Source: Desulfobacterales bacterium
GTDB taxonomy: Bacteria; Desulfobacterota; Desulfobacteria; Desulfobacterales; UBA5852
Direction of reading: 5' to 3'
Assembly: GCA_030065275.1 (NCBI GenBank)
Contig: JASJCV010000014.1
Coordinates: 1 to 35,420, forward strand
Length of the DNA stretch: 35,420 nucleotides
Both the position numbers and the translations under genes were made by a program. The notes below the pieces were generated by a model. That model made no database searches, was not told the origin of the DNA, and worked only from the letters and a program-made list of their open reading frames with translations. This document shows positions 8,720-17,997 of this stretch, in pieces (positions within the stretch are counted from its first letter, which is position 1; each line of letters begins with the position of its first letter).

Positions 8720-9253
8720 ATGCGCAAGCGAATGATGATAGGCATGCTGGCGTCAGCCATTCTTGCTCTTTTCACAATGGATGCCGTTGCGGCCGATCTG
8801 AAGATCGGTGTGGTGGATTTCCAGAAGGTCGTCAACGATTCCGAACCGGGCAAAAAGTTCGAAGCCAATCTGAAAGCCGAAGGCCAGCAGATGGAGGCCG
8901 AGATTGATCAAGGCAAAGCCGAACTCAAGGAATTGAAAGAGAAACTTGAGCGCGAATCCATGGTCATGAGTGAAAAGGCCAAGGAAGAAAAACAGATCGA
9001 ATTCAATGTCAAACTCTCGGGGCTCCAAAAGAAACAGGCCCAGTTCCGGAAGGATTTTGTGGGCAAACAGCGCAAGGGGCTGGCGCAATTCGAACGGGAA
9101 GTGCTGGAGATTGCCCACGAGATTGGTAAAAAGGAAAAATATACGCTGATCGTATCCAAATCGGCTCTGCTCTATATGGACGGTGCGGTCGACATCACCC
9201 CCAAGGTCGTCAAGGCGCTCAATCAGCGCCACAAGGCCCAGGGGAATCAATAA
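8720..9253 (+). CDS. skp: periplasmic OmpH/Skp-family chaperone
   Basis: Skp holds unfolded outer-membrane proteins in the periplasm on the way to BamA. The 177-residue product has a signal peptide (MRKRMMIGMLASAILALFTMDAVAA), then the family start DLKIGVVDFQKVVNDSEPG, a long charged coiled-coil hairpin (~45-130) and the C-terminal KKEKYTLIVSKSALLYMD...DITPKVVKALN typical of OmpH. The ATG at 8720 is fixed by a perfect GGAGG at 8711-8715; the frame is open far upstream into bamA but those codons are not expected to be translated. The 211 bases between bamA and this gene show no clear promoter or terminator. Confidence 0.95.
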   Translation: MRKRMMIGMLASAILALFTMDAVAADLKIGVVDFQKVVNDSEPGKKFEANLKAEGQQMEAEIDQGKAELKELKEKLERESMVMSEKAKEEKQIEFNVKLSGLQKKQAQFRKDFVGKQRKGLAQFEREVLEIAHEIGKKEKYTLIVSKSALLYMDGAVDITPKVVKALNQRHKAQGNQ

Positions 9254-9324
9254 CCGCAACAGCTGCGGTGCGACGCTCGGCGGGCGATCGATGCCGACCA
9301 GCGCCCATTGAGGACACCCGTGTC

Positions 9325-10416
9325 TTGAAGCCGGCACACAGCCAAACGCAACGGCCGACGGAAAAAACCTTGGCCGAATTATCGGCGGTCGTCGAAGGCC
9401 GATACACCGGCGATGGCAACGTTCGCATCGCACGGGCGGCCCCCTTCGAGACGGCCGGGCCCGAAGCGATCACGCTCGCTCGCAGCCGCAAATACCAGCA
9501 GCGTATCAGCGAGACCGGCGCCGGCGCCGTGATTGTTCCGCTGGACTTTGAGCGGCCGGGTTTGAATCTGCTCCAAGCCGACAACCCATATGCCGCGTTC
9601 GCCCGTATTGCCGCCGTTTTGCATCCGTCCAAGCGCCCACCTCCCGGCATCCACCCCACGGCCGTGTGCGCCGAGGACTTTCGTCCAGGCCCGGGCCTGT
9701 CCGTCGGCCCGATGGTGGTCATTGGCCGGAATGTCACGCTCGGCGCGCGCGGGTGCATTCACGCCGGGGTTGTCATCGGCGATGACGTCGCCATGGGGGA
9801 TGATGTGTGCATCCATCCGAACGTGACGCTCATGGCGGGATGCCGCATCGGCCATCGGGTCACCATCCAGGCCGGCAGCGTGATCGGCTGCGACGGTTTC
9901 GGGTACGCCCCGGACGGCGATCGCTATTGCAAAATACCGCACACGGGGTATGTGCAGATCGACGACGATGTCGAAATCGGTGCCAACAACACGATCGACA
10001 AGGGTACGTTCGGCCGCACCCACATCCACCGCGGCGTCAAGACCGACAATCTTGTTCACATCGCCCACAATGTCATCGTCGGTCCTGATTCCATCCTCGT
10101 GGCCCAGGTGGGGATATCGGGCAGCACGACCCTGGGGCGGCATGTGGTCCTGGCCGGCCAGGTGGGGGTCACGGGCCACCTGCATATCGGCGACTATGTG
10201 ATGGCGGGGGGCAAGACCGGTATTTCCAAATCGGTGCCGGACGGCCATTTAATATCGGGGGCCCCGGCAATGCCCCACAAGCTTTGGCTCAAAGTGCAAC
10301 GCGTCATTCCGCGGCTGCCGATGATCCGCAAGAAGATCCAATCGATCGAGAAACGCTTGATGCGCCTCGAACGGGACCGAGACAACCATACCGCCGGGCG
10401 CCAAGAAGAAAGGTAA
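9325..10416 (+). CDS. lpxD: UDP-3-O-(3-hydroxyacyl)glucosamine N-acyltransferase
   Basis: Third step of lipid A synthesis: transfers a 3-hydroxyacyl chain from ACP to the 2-amino group of UDP-3-O-acylglucosamine. It shows the N-terminal uridine-binding domain (KTLAELSAVVEGRYTGDG; NPYAAFARIAAVL) and then a left-handed beta-helix of hexapeptide repeats, with the catalytic-loop sequence VHIAHNVIVG and the LpxD-typical GISGSTTLGRHVVLAGQVGV and GKTGISKSVPDG. The start is uncertain. TTG 9325 has GAGGA at 9310-9314 and gives a family-like N-terminus; GTG 9268 is in frame, without a visible ribosome-binding site, and would add 19 unconserved residues. It stands in the classic skp-lpxD-fabZ-lpxA order. 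Confidence 0.95.
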   Translation: MKPAHSQTQRPTEKTLAELSAVVEGRYTGDGNVRIARAAPFETAGPEAITLARSRKYQQRISETGAGAVIVPLDFERPGLNLLQADNPYAAFARIAAVLHPSKRPPPGIHPTAVCAEDFRPGPGLSVGPMVVIGRNVTLGARGCIHAGVVIGDDVAMGDDVCIHPNVTLMAGCRIGHRVTIQAGSVIGCDGFGYAPDGDRYCKIPHTGYVQIDDDVEIGANNTIDKGTFGRTHIHRGVKTDNLVHIAHNVIVGPDSILVAQVGISGSTTLGRHVVLAGQVGVTGHLHIGDYVMAGGKTGISKSVPDGHLISGAPAMPHKLWLKVQRVIPRLPMIRKKIQSIEKRLMRLERDRDNHTAGRQEER

Positions 10417-10420
10417 ATCG

Positions 10421-10864
10421 ATGGGCTCTGGATATGCAATCAAGGACATCCTGAAATATTTGCCCCACCGCTACCCGTTCATCATGATCGACCGGGTGCT
10501 GGAACTGGAGCCTGAGAAACGCATTGTCACATTGAAGAACGTGACCATCAACGAGCCTTTTTTCCAGGGCCATTTTCCGGACGATCCCATCATGCCGGGC
10601 GTGCTCATCCTGGAGGCGATGGCCCAATCGGCCGGCGTGCTCACCTACTTGTCGCTGCCGGCGGACCAACGTGAGGTCCTGATCTATTTCATGGCGATCG
10701 AAAGAGCCAAATTCCGACGGATGGTGGTGCCGGGCGACCAGTTGCGGTTCGAGGTCGAGATCCTGAAACTCAGGCGCAAAGCGGTCAAGGGCGCTGGCAA
10801 GGCCTTCGTCGACGGCCATCTCGTGGCCGAGGCCGAGATGATGGCCTCGATTGGAGAGAAATGA
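10421..10864 (+). CDS. fabZ: 3-hydroxyacyl-[acyl-carrier-protein] dehydratase FabZ
   Basis: Dehydrates 3-hydroxyacyl-ACP in fatty-acid elongation and so competes with LpxA/LpxD for the same substrates, the usual explanation for its place among lpx genes. The 147-residue hot-dog protein shows the catalytic His in [14 protein letters not shown], the [20 protein letters not shown] motif with the catalytic Glu, and a normal C-terminus. Four bases separate it from lpxD. Its stop overlaps the lpxA start (ATGATGA), suggesting coupled translation. Confidence 0.97.
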   Translation: MGSGYAIKDILKYLPHRYPFIMIDRVLELEPEKRIVTLKNVTINEPFFQGHFPDDPIMPGVLILEAMAQSAGVLTYLSLPADQREVLIYFMAIERAKFRRMVVPGDQLRFEVEILKLRRKAVKGAGKAFVDGHLVAEAEMMASIGEK

Positions 10865-11634
10865 TGATCCATCCCACCGCGATCGTCAGCCCCCGGGCCG
10901 ACATCGGGCCGGATGTCGACATCGGGCCGTATGCCATCATCAGCGAAAATGTCACCATCGGCGCGGGGACGATCATCGGGGCCCACACAACCATCGACCC
11001 GTTCGTCGATATCGGGCCGGAGTGCCACATCTTTCAATTCGCTTCGGTCGGCGCTCTGCCCCAGGCTATCAAGTTCGGCGGCGAGAAGACCTATGTCAAA
11101 ATCGGCCGCCGAACCGTCATCCGCGAATTCGCCACCGTGAACCGCGGCACCGGTTTCGGTGGCGGGGTGACCGAAGTCGGCGAAGAAAATCTGCTGATGG
11201 CCTATGTGCACATCGCGCACGACTGCAAGACCGGCCGGGGTGTGATCCTGGCCAATAACGCGACCCTGGCGGGGCACGTCTGCATCGATGACTACGTGAC
11301 GGTCGGCGGGTTGACCGCCATTCATCAGTTCGTTCGCGTCGGGCGTCATGCCTATATCGGGGGCAAGTCCGCTGTGGTCAAGGATATTCCGCCTTACGTG
11401 ATTGCGGCCGGCGACCGGGCTCGTCTGCACGGTCTGAACCGGGTCGGGCTGAGACGCCACGGTCATTCGGAGAAAGCCATCGCCATGCTGAAGCGGACCT
11501 ATCGACTGATCTTTCGCATCGGCATCACCCTCAACGAGGCCATTGAACGGGTCAAAGCGGAAGTCGACCAGACCCCGGAGGTCAAACGCTTCATGGCCTT
11601 CATCAAATCTTCCCGTCGTGGCATCACGCGTTAG
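10861..11634 (+). CDS. lpxA: acyl-ACP--UDP-N-acetylglucosamine O-acyltransferase
   Basis: First committed-pathway enzyme of lipid A: moves a 3-hydroxyacyl chain from ACP to the 3-position of UDP-GlcNAc, or to the 3-amino group when a GlcNAc3N pathway exists. The 257 residues form hexapeptide repeats from the start (IHPTAIVSPRADIG), with the catalytic-base region YVHIAHDCKTG, GGLTAIHQFVRVG, and the C-terminal helical domain beginning HGLNRVGLRRHG. ATG 10861 or 10864 can be used; both overlap the fabZ stop. The oxidoreductase gene directly downstream raises the question of whether the acceptor is UDP-GlcNAc or its 3-amino analogue. Confidence 0.97.
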   Translation: MMIHPTAIVSPRADIGPDVDIGPYAIISENVTIGAGTIIGAHTTIDPFVDIGPECHIFQFASVGALPQAIKFGGEKTYVKIGRRTVIREFATVNRGTGFGGGVTEVGEENLLMAYVHIAHDCKTGRGVILANNATLAGHVCIDDYVTVGGLTAIHQFVRVGRHAYIGGKSAVVKDIPPYVIAAGDRARLHGLNRVGLRRHGHSEKAIAMLKRTYRLIFRIGITLNEAIERVKAEVDQTPEVKRFMAFIKSSRRGITR

Positions 11635-11696
11635 GCCCTGCGCCGGGACAACGGGACGGACCGACGGGCCCGGCCGCTATTAAAGGAGACTTGTTC

Positions 11697-12707
11697 GTGG
11701 ACGCTTCGGCCCCAGCCGACCGACGTTCGACCCCGCGCCCGGAAGCGACGCCACCGGTGCGTGTGGCCGTGGTGGGCGCGGGTTATCTCGGGCGCTTTCA
11801 CGCCGAGAAATATGCGAACCTCGACGGGGTCGAACTCGTGGGTGTTGCGGACGTCGAAACGGCCAACGCCGCTGAGGTGGCGCGTCACTGCCGCAGCCGG
11901 GCATTCAACCGTCACCTTGACCTTGTGGGGCGGGTCGATGCCGTCAGCATCGTGGTGCCCACGCCGCTGCATTTCGCGATCGCCGGAGACTTTCTCAGAA
12001 ACGGTGTCGATGTTCTGATCGAAAAGCCAATGACCACCACCCTGGGGGAGGCGCGCGAACTGATCGACATCGCCGAAAGCGAAGGCCTGATTCTGCAGGT
12101 GGGTCATCTCGAACGTTTCAACCCGGCCGTGATGGCCGTACGCGAGCGGATCCACAAGCCCATGTTCATCGAATCGCACCGCCTGAGCCTCTATCAGGGC
12201 CGGAGCACCGATGTCAGCGTCGTGCTTGACCTGATGATTCACGACATCGATATCATCATGAATTTCGTGGGCGCCCCGGTCAAATCCATCCACGCCTCCG
12301 GTGCGGCCGTTGTGTCGGCGCACTGCGACATCGCCAATGCCCGCATTGAGTTTGCCACCGGCTGCGTGGCCAACATCACCGCCAGCCGCATTTCCACCAA
12401 AAACCAGCGCAAGGTCAGACTCTTTCAGAAAAATGCCTACATCGCCGTCGATTTCGCCCAGCGTGAAATCACGCATATTCAGCAGACCGGCGAGGCCGGC
12501 AGCGCCCCGATTCCGGGCATGACCGTCGATCAGGTCTGTTTTCCCGAGGGCGACGCACTGGAGGCAGAGCTGCGCGCGTTCGTCGATGCCGTGGCGACCC
12601 GCCGCGAACCCGAGGTGACTGGCGAAATGGGCTATCAGGCCCTGGAGATTGCCCTTAACGTCATGGAGCAGATTGATGATGCCACGCGTCGCTTCGGTGC
12701 CTTCTGA
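11697..12707 (+). CDS. Gfo/Idh/MocA-family NAD(P)-dependent oxidoreductase between lpxA and lpxB
   Basis: The 336-residue protein has an N-terminal Rossmann fold (VAVVGAGYLGRFHAEKY), the family EKP signature in DVLIEKPMT, GHLERFNPA in the following strand and a DLMIHDIDIIMN segment matching the catalytic region of sugar dehydrogenases of this family. GTG 11697 is chosen because AAAGGAG (11682-11688) sits eight bases upstream; TTG 11691 would be only two bases from it. The place between lpxA and lpxB is where lpxI, or the gnnA/gnnB pair that makes UDP-GlcNAc3N for 3-amino lipid A, occurs in other bacteria. This is GnnA-like in family, but no GnnB aminotransferase is next to it. The role is therefore inferred from position only. 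Confidence 0.85.
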   Translation: MDASAPADRRSTPRPEATPPVRVAVVGAGYLGRFHAEKYANLDGVELVGVADVETANAAEVARHCRSRAFNRHLDLVGRVDAVSIVVPTPLHFAIAGDFLRNGVDVLIEKPMTTTLGEARELIDIAESEGLILQVGHLERFNPAVMAVRERIHKPMFIESHRLSLYQGRSTDVSVVLDLMIHDIDIIMNFVGAPVKSIHASGAAVVSAHCDIANARIEFATGCVANITASRISTKNQRKVRLFQKNAYIAVDFAQREITHIQQTGEAGSAPIPGMTVDQVCFPEGDALEAELRAFVDAVATRREPEVTGEMGYQALEIALNVMEQIDDATRRFGAF

Positions 12708-13893
12708 ACGCTCCCGGCGGCCCGCCATCATGATCGTGGCGGGTGAGGCCTCGGGCGATCTGCACGGTGCCAAACTGGCCGCCGCTCTGACGGCCGTGGA
12801 CTCCCGGCTGACGCTGTTCGGTATCGGCGGCGATCACATGCGGGCGGCCGGGGTCCGGGTGACCGTGGATGCCCGCCAGTTGGCCGTGGTCGGCCTGACC
12901 GAGGTCTTCACCAAACTTCCCGGGATTCTGCGCGGTTGGCGAGTGGCCTGCCGCATGCTTGCCGAAGGCCGCCCGGACCTGCTGATCCTGATCGACTTTC
13001 CGGATTTCAACCTGCGCCTGGCGCGCCGCGCCAAGCAACTGCAGACGAAAGTGCTTTACTATATCAGCCCGCAGATCTGGGCCTGGCGAAGGCGAAGGGT
13101 CCGGCAGATCCGCCGTCGGGTGGATCATATGGCGGTCATTCTGCCGTTCGAAGCGGAGTTCTACCGACGCCACGGCGTCAATGTCTCCTTCGTCGGCCAT
13201 CCGCTCATGGATCATGACCCGCCTTCCGGCCAGGCCCCGAGGAGATCCACACCCGATATGCCACCCGTTCTTGGGTTGCTCCCGGGCTCGCGCGACAGCG
13301 AAATCAGCCGCCTTCTGCCCGCCATGCTCGACGCGGCGCTCAGGTTGCAGCAGCGCCTGAAGGTGCGGGTCATGCTTTCCTGCGCTGACAGTGTCGATAC
13401 GCATCGCGTGGCCCGTCTCGTTGCCCCCTATCGCGATCGTCTGCACATGGACACCATTGGCGGCGGTCCGCAACACATTTTCCAATCGGCGGATGTGGTC
13501 ATCGCCGCCTCCGGCACGGTGACCCTCGAGGCGGCGCTCTGGGGGGTCCCGATGCTGATCGTCTACCGCGTCTCGCCCCTGAGCTATCTTTTGGGGAAAG
13601 CACTGATCCGCGTGCCGCACATCGGCCTGGTCAATCTCATCGCCGGTCGGCGGGTCGTGCCCGAGCTTATCCAGCAGACGGCGACCCCGACGCGCATCGC
13701 CGCTGAAGCTGAATCCCTGCTGATGCAACCCGCCAGGCGCGATCAGATGCGGGCCGGGTTGGCCGAGGTCAAACAGCGGTTGGGGGCGGCTGGGGCCTCC
13801 ACGCGCGTGGCCCGCATCGCGACGCAAATGCTGGGCCGCACCGCCGGCCCCTCGAAACGGTCCCCTGACGGAGCGCCGCCGCAATGCCACTGA
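12676..13893 (+). CDS. lpxB: lipid-A-disaccharide synthase
   Basis: GT19 glycosyltransferase that joins lipid X to UDP-diacylglucosamine to form the lipid A disaccharide at the inner membrane. About 405 residues with IMIVAGEASGDLHGAKLAAAL at the N-terminus, SPQIWAWRRRRVRQIRR, FVGHPLMDH, the nucleotide-site LLPGSRDSEI and the C-terminal ASGTVTLEAALWGVPMLIVYR and GLVNLIAGRRVVPELIQ. ATG 12676 (or 12679) overlaps the upstream gene by ~32 bases and has GGAG at 12665-12668; ATG 12730 within the IMIVAG strand would be the minimal start. Its end overlaps msbA by ten bases. Confidence 0.96.
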   Translation: MMPRVASVPSERSRRPAIMIVAGEASGDLHGAKLAAALTAVDSRLTLFGIGGDHMRAAGVRVTVDARQLAVVGLTEVFTKLPGILRGWRVACRMLAEGRPDLLILIDFPDFNLRLARRAKQLQTKVLYYISPQIWAWRRRRVRQIRRRVDHMAVILPFEAEFYRRHGVNVSFVGHPLMDHDPPSGQAPRRSTPDMPPVLGLLPGSRDSEISRLLPAMLDAALRLQQRLKVRVMLSCADSVDTHRVARLVAPYRDRLHMDTIGGGPQHIFQSADVVIAASGTVTLEAALWGVPMLIVYRVSPLSYLLGKALIRVPHIGLVNLIAGRRVVPELIQQTATPTRIAAEAESLLMQPARRDQMRAGLAEVKQRLGAAGASTRVARIATQMLGRTAGPSKRSPDGAPPQCH

Positions 13894-15671
13894 TCCCGCG
13901 CCTGGAATTGAAGCCCCGCCATCGCGAACTGATGGACCTGATCAAATCCTATCGCCGGGATCTGATATTGGCCTGCGTGTGTATGGTGCTCGCGGCGGCC
14001 TGCGAGGGGGCGACGGCCTATCTCATCAAATACGCCGTCGATGAAATCTTCATTTCTCGCAGCGAATGGTGGCTGCGCTTCATACCGCTCGCCGTTCTGG
14101 TCGCTTTTTTCACCAAAAGTGCCGGCACCTATGGTCAGGGGTACCTGATGCACCGGGTGGGGCGCGGCATCATCCGCCAGCTTCGCAATCGCCTCTATGA
14201 CCGGATTCAGGATCTGCCCTTGTCATTTTTCCAGGCGGAAAAGACCGGCAACCTGATTTCAAGGCTCACCAACGACGTCAACATCGTGCGTTACATGGTC
14301 TCGAGCGCCGTCACGACCTCGCTCAAGGAGGTTTTCTCGGTCGTCGTCCTGGTCGTGGTGATTATTCAGATGGACTGGGAGATGGCACTGCTCGCCTTTG
14401 GTGTTCTGCCGTTTGCTTTTCTTCCCCTGATCCGTTTCGGCCGCCGCATCCGCAAAATCAGCACGCGTGGGCAGGAGGCCACCGCCGAGATGACGGCCTT
14501 TCTGCATGAAACCATCGCCGGCGCCAAAATCGTGAAGGCCTTCGGCATGGAAGACTACGAAAAGGAGCGCTTTTACGCACGGACCCGAAAGCTGTACAAA
14601 TTCGACATGCGTGAGGCCAAAATCAACGAACTGACTTCACCGCTGATGGAGTTTATCGGCGGGATCGGTATGGCCGCGGCCATATTCTACGGCGGCTACC
14701 GGGTGCTCAACGGCAACCTGACACCGGGGACCTTCACGGGTGTGCTCGCCGCCATCCTGAGCCTCTATCGCCCTGTCAAACGCATCAGCAAACTCAACAA
14801 CGCCGTCCAGCAGGGACTGGCCGCCACCGACCGCGTCTTTGACATCCTGGAGCGCACCCCGGAAACCCGGGAGCGTCTCCCCGTCCACGAACTTGATTTC
14901 AAGCCGACGGTGGTGACGTTCGAAGATGTGAGCTTCTTTTACGACAACCGCCGAAACCAGCCGGTCCTGGACGGCATCAATCTCGAGGCCCGCGCCGGAC
15001 AGGTGACGGCCATCGTGGGTATGAGCGGCGGCGGTAAGACTTCGCTGGTGAATCTCATCCCGCGCTTCTACGATGTCACCGGCGGCTGCATTCGGATCAA
15101 CGGTCAGGATATCCGGCATTTCACGCTGCGCTCGCTGCGCCGCCAGATTGCCATCGTCACCCAGGAACCGATCCTCTTCAACGAAAGCATCCGGGAAAAC
15201 ATTGCATATGGCAACCGCCAGGCATCAGCGCCGGAAATCATGGCGGCCGCCCGGTCCGCCTATGTCGACACGTTTGCCGACCGGCTGCCGCAGGGTCTCG
15301 ACACGCCCGTCGGCGAGCTGGGCACGCGCCTTTCCGGAGGGGAAAGACAGCGCATCTGCATTGCCCGGGCCCTCCTGAAGGACGCACCGATCCTGATTCT
15401 GGACGAAGCCACATCGGCGTTGGATTCGGAGTCCGAAACCCTTGTGCAGAAAGCGCTTGAGAATCTGATGCACGGCCGGACGGCCTTCGTGATCGCCCAT
15501 CGGCTCTCCACCATCGTCCATGCCGATCACATCATCGTCATGGCCGGCGGAAGGATTGTCGAGGAAGGGCCGCATGAAGCCCTTGTGGCGCACTGCGGCG
15601 AATACCATAAACTCTGTCTGATGCAGTTCGGCGGCCAGCCCGAAGGGCGCACCCTCACTGCCCGGGACTGA
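13884..15671 (+). CDS. msbA: lipid A export permease/ATP-binding protein MsbA
   Basis: Homodimeric ABC flippase that moves lipid A-core across the inner membrane. The 595 residues comprise a six-helix ABC transmembrane domain (~15-320, with QDLPLSFFQAEKTGNLISRLTNDVN and the coupling-helix region) and a nucleotide-binding domain (~345-585). The latter has Walker A GMSGGGKTS, Q-loop TQEPILFNESIRENIAYG, signature RLSGGERQRICIARALL, Walker B ILILDEATSALDSES and the switch His in VIAHRLSTI. The ATG at 13884 lies inside the end of lpxB. Membership of the lpx run supports lipid A export over multidrug transport. Confidence 0.95.
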   Translation: MPLIPRLELKPRHRELMDLIKSYRRDLILACVCMVLAAACEGATAYLIKYAVDEIFISRSEWWLRFIPLAVLVAFFTKSAGTYGQGYLMHRVGRGIIRQLRNRLYDRIQDLPLSFFQAEKTGNLISRLTNDVNIVRYMVSSAVTTSLKEVFSVVVLVVVIIQMDWEMALLAFGVLPFAFLPLIRFGRRIRKISTRGQEATAEMTAFLHETIAGAKIVKAFGMEDYEKERFYARTRKLYKFDMREAKINELTSPLMEFIGGIGMAAAIFYGGYRVLNGNLTPGTFTGVLAAILSLYRPVKRISKLNNAVQQGLAATDRVFDILERTPETRERLPVHELDFKPTVVTFEDVSFFYDNRRNQPVLDGINLEARAGQVTAIVGMSGGGKTSLVNLIPRFYDVTGGCIRINGQDIRHFTLRSLRRQIAIVTQEPILFNESIRENIAYGNRQASAPEIMAAARSAYVDTFADRLPQGLDTPVGELGTRLSGGERQRICIARALLKDAPILILDEATSALDSESETLVQKALENLMHGRTAFVIAHRLSTIVHADHIIVMAGGRIVEEGPHEALVAHCGEYHKLCLMQFGGQPEGRTLTARD

Positions 15672-15710
15672 GATCCGCAAGACCGCCTAGCATCCTTTAC
15701 GGCCCTTTCC

Positions 15711-16922
15711 ATGAGAATCGTCCACCGCCATATCCTGCGAAGCATCATGACACCGCTGGGGGTGAATCTGCTTTTCTTCACCTTCATCTTTCTCATGGGC
15801 AAAATGCTCAAGATCACCAAACTCATCATCAACTATCAGGTCGGGGCCGGGGTGATCGCCCAGTTGCTGCTCTACTCCATCCCCCATTTCCTGGTTTTCG
15901 TGATGCCCATGGCGGTGATGATGGCGATCCTGCTGGCCTTTATGCGCATGGCCGCCGACAATGAAATCCTGGTACTGAAGTCCGCCGGCGTCAGCCTCTA
16001 CCGCATGATTCCCTCGGTGTTGGTGATCATCGCCTGCGGTACATTGGCCACGCTGGCCATGACGATCTTCGGCATGCCGCAGGGTAAGCTGGCCATCAAG
16101 CGCCTGACCTACGAAACCCTGGCGACCCATGCCAACGTGGGCCTCCAGGCGCGGACCTTCAACAACCGCTTCGAGAAGGTGACGCTTTACGTCAATGCCG
16201 TCGATACCCAGACCATGCAGATGCGTGACATTTTCATCGAGGACCGCCGCAACCCTCGAGCCGTGGCCACCATTGTGGCCCCTGCCGGCCAACTGATCCG
16301 CCTGCCGGAGCGCCGGGCCGTGCGGCTGAGGCTCTTCAACGGTTTGATCAACCAGATCAAGCGCAACGAACAGTCGGCCCGCCTGCTGCATTTCGCCACC
16401 TACGATTTCGAATTCACCTTCAAGCCGGCGGACAAACTGGCACGTTATAAGCGCAAGGATGAAGATGAAATGAACCTGGCCGAGCTCCAGGCGCACATCC
16501 GCAGTGTCCGCAAGGATCCGGAGGATTACTACGAGGCGCTGAACGAATATCACGTCAAGTTTTCGATTCCGGCCGCCTGTCTGGCGCTGGGTCTTCTGGC
16601 CATCCCGCTGGGCGTCGAGTTGAAATCCAGCCGCAAGTCGGCGGGGTTGGGTATGGGCCTGCCCCTGTTCGTCATCTACTATGTCATGATGAGCGCGGGC
16701 CGCAACCTGGCGGAAATCGGTCTGGTTGCGCCCGCTCTGGGCCTGTGGCTGCCGAACGCCGTTTTCGGCGCGGCCGGCATAATCATGCTGGTCCGATGCG
16801 CCAACGAAAAACCGCTCTACTGGATGGATGGGTTGCGCTTCATCGGTCGGGCGGCGGCCGGCGCCTTCAAGCGCCTGCTGCGTCGCCTGACCCGGGGGCG
16901 ACTGTTCCGCGGGGTGTCATGA
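15711..16922 (+). CDS. lptF: LPS export permease LptF
   Basis: One of two inner-membrane permeases of the LptB2FG extractor, which takes LPS from the membrane and passes it to LptC/LptA. The 403-residue YjgP/YjgQ-family protein has N-terminal helices (IVHRHILRSIMTPLGVNLLFFTFIF), a periplasmic beta-jellyroll (~120-270) and C-terminal helices (ALGLLAIPLGVELKSSRKSA, VIYYVMMSAGRNLAE). It stands 39 bases after msbA without an obvious ribosome-binding site. The stop overlaps lptG (ATGA). Confidence 0.93.
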   Translation: MRIVHRHILRSIMTPLGVNLLFFTFIFLMGKMLKITKLIINYQVGAGVIAQLLLYSIPHFLVFVMPMAVMMAILLAFMRMAADNEILVLKSAGVSLYRMIPSVLVIIACGTLATLAMTIFGMPQGKLAIKRLTYETLATHANVGLQARTFNNRFEKVTLYVNAVDTQTMQMRDIFIEDRRNPRAVATIVAPAGQLIRLPERRAVRLRLFNGLINQIKRNEQSARLLHFATYDFEFTFKPADKLARYKRKDEDEMNLAELQAHIRSVRKDPEDYYEALNEYHVKFSIPAACLALGLLAIPLGVELKSSRKSAGLGMGLPLFVIYYVMMSAGRNLAEIGLVAPALGLWLPNAVFGAAGIIMLVRCANEKPLYWMDGLRFIGRAAAGAFKRLLRRLTRGRLFRGVS

Positions 16923-17986
16923 CGATTATCGACCGCTATATCATTCGAGAGATCGGTCGCTATTTCGCCCTGATACTGGTGACGGTCACGACGATTTACA
17001 TCATTGCCGATTTCTTCGAACGGATCGACAAGATGATCGAATTGGAGGTCACCGTGACCCAGGCCGTTTTGTTGATTCTATCACGCATTCCCCTGGAGCA
17101 TCTGATTCCGGCCAGCATTCTTTTGGCCGTGTTGGTCGTCTTTGGTCTGATGGCCAAGCACAACGAAATGGCCGCCCTCAAAACCGGCGGCGTCAGTATG
17201 TTTCGCTGTATCAAGGCCCCGCTCGTCGCCGGGCTGGGAACGGCGCTTTTTCTCTTTCTTTGCGCCGAACTGATGCTGCCGCTCGTACGCACGGCCGCCA
17301 ACCGTTATCGCCTGGCGGCGGACAAACAGCTCCAGATCAATCCGCGCGATCAGAATCTGTGGCTGCGGGGTGAGCGCTTCATCGCTAATATCCGCCATGT
17401 CGATATCGAAAAGTCGGCCGCTTTCGGGGTGACCCTGAATTTTTTCGATGACCGCTTCCGTCTGACCCGGCGGGTCGAAGCGAGACGCGTTCAGCTCGGT
17501 GAGACGACATGGACGTGCCACAACGCTTTCGAGCAGATTATCAGCCCTTCGGGGGGCGATTTTTCGGCCCGGAACCATAAACGCTTGGACATGCCGGCCT
17601 TTTTTCCTCTGGAAGACCTCAAAAGCGGCGTTCGAACCTCGAGCGAAATGGGGGTATTCGAACTGGCCGCCTATATCCGGACGGTGGCGGCGGAGGGATA
17701 CGACACCATCGCCCTTCAGGTCGACTGGCAGGCCAAGGTCACCTACCCCTTGGTCTGTATTCTTCTGCCGGTGATGGCCGCAGCCATTGCCGGTCGAACG
17801 CGACGCCGGCAGGGGCTGGCCGTCGTGGTGGTCGTGGGGCTGGGGCTTTCGTTTTGTTTCTGGGTGGTCCAAAGCTTCAGTTTGGCACTGGGCTATGCGG
17901 CTTTCCTGCCTCCCACGCTGGCGGCCTGGATACCGATCCTGATCTACGCCGCGACCACGGCCATCGTTCTCCTGAGGGCGGAGTAG
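16919..17986 (+). CDS. lptG: LPS export permease LptG
   Basis: Partner of LptF in the LPS transport ABC complex. The 355 residues begin TIIDRYIIREIGRYFALILVT, the same start pattern as LptF, with helices around 15-40, 60-85 and 100-125, a periplasmic domain (~130-260) and three C-terminal helices, including YPLVCILLPVMAAAIAG and LSFCFWVVQSFSLALG. ATG 16919 is chosen because it overlaps the lptF stop as ATGA and matches the family N-terminus; the frame is open further upstream inside lptF. LptB, LptC and LptA are not in the window. Confidence 0.93.
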   Translation: MTIIDRYIIREIGRYFALILVTVTTIYIIADFFERIDKMIELEVTVTQAVLLILSRIPLEHLIPASILLAVLVVFGLMAKHNEMAALKTGGVSMFRCIKAPLVAGLGTALFLFLCAELMLPLVRTAANRYRLAADKQLQINPRDQNLWLRGERFIANIRHVDIEKSAAFGVTLNFFDDRFRLTRRVEARRVQLGETTWTCHNAFEQIISPSGGDFSARNHKRLDMPAFFPLEDLKSGVRTSSEMGVFELAAYIRTVAAEGYDTIALQVDWQAKVTYPLVCILLPVMAAAIAGRTRRRQGLAVVVVVGLGLSFCFWVVQSFSLALGYAAFLPPTLAAWIPILIYAATTAIVLLRAE

Positions 17987-17997
17987 ACGGCGATAAC

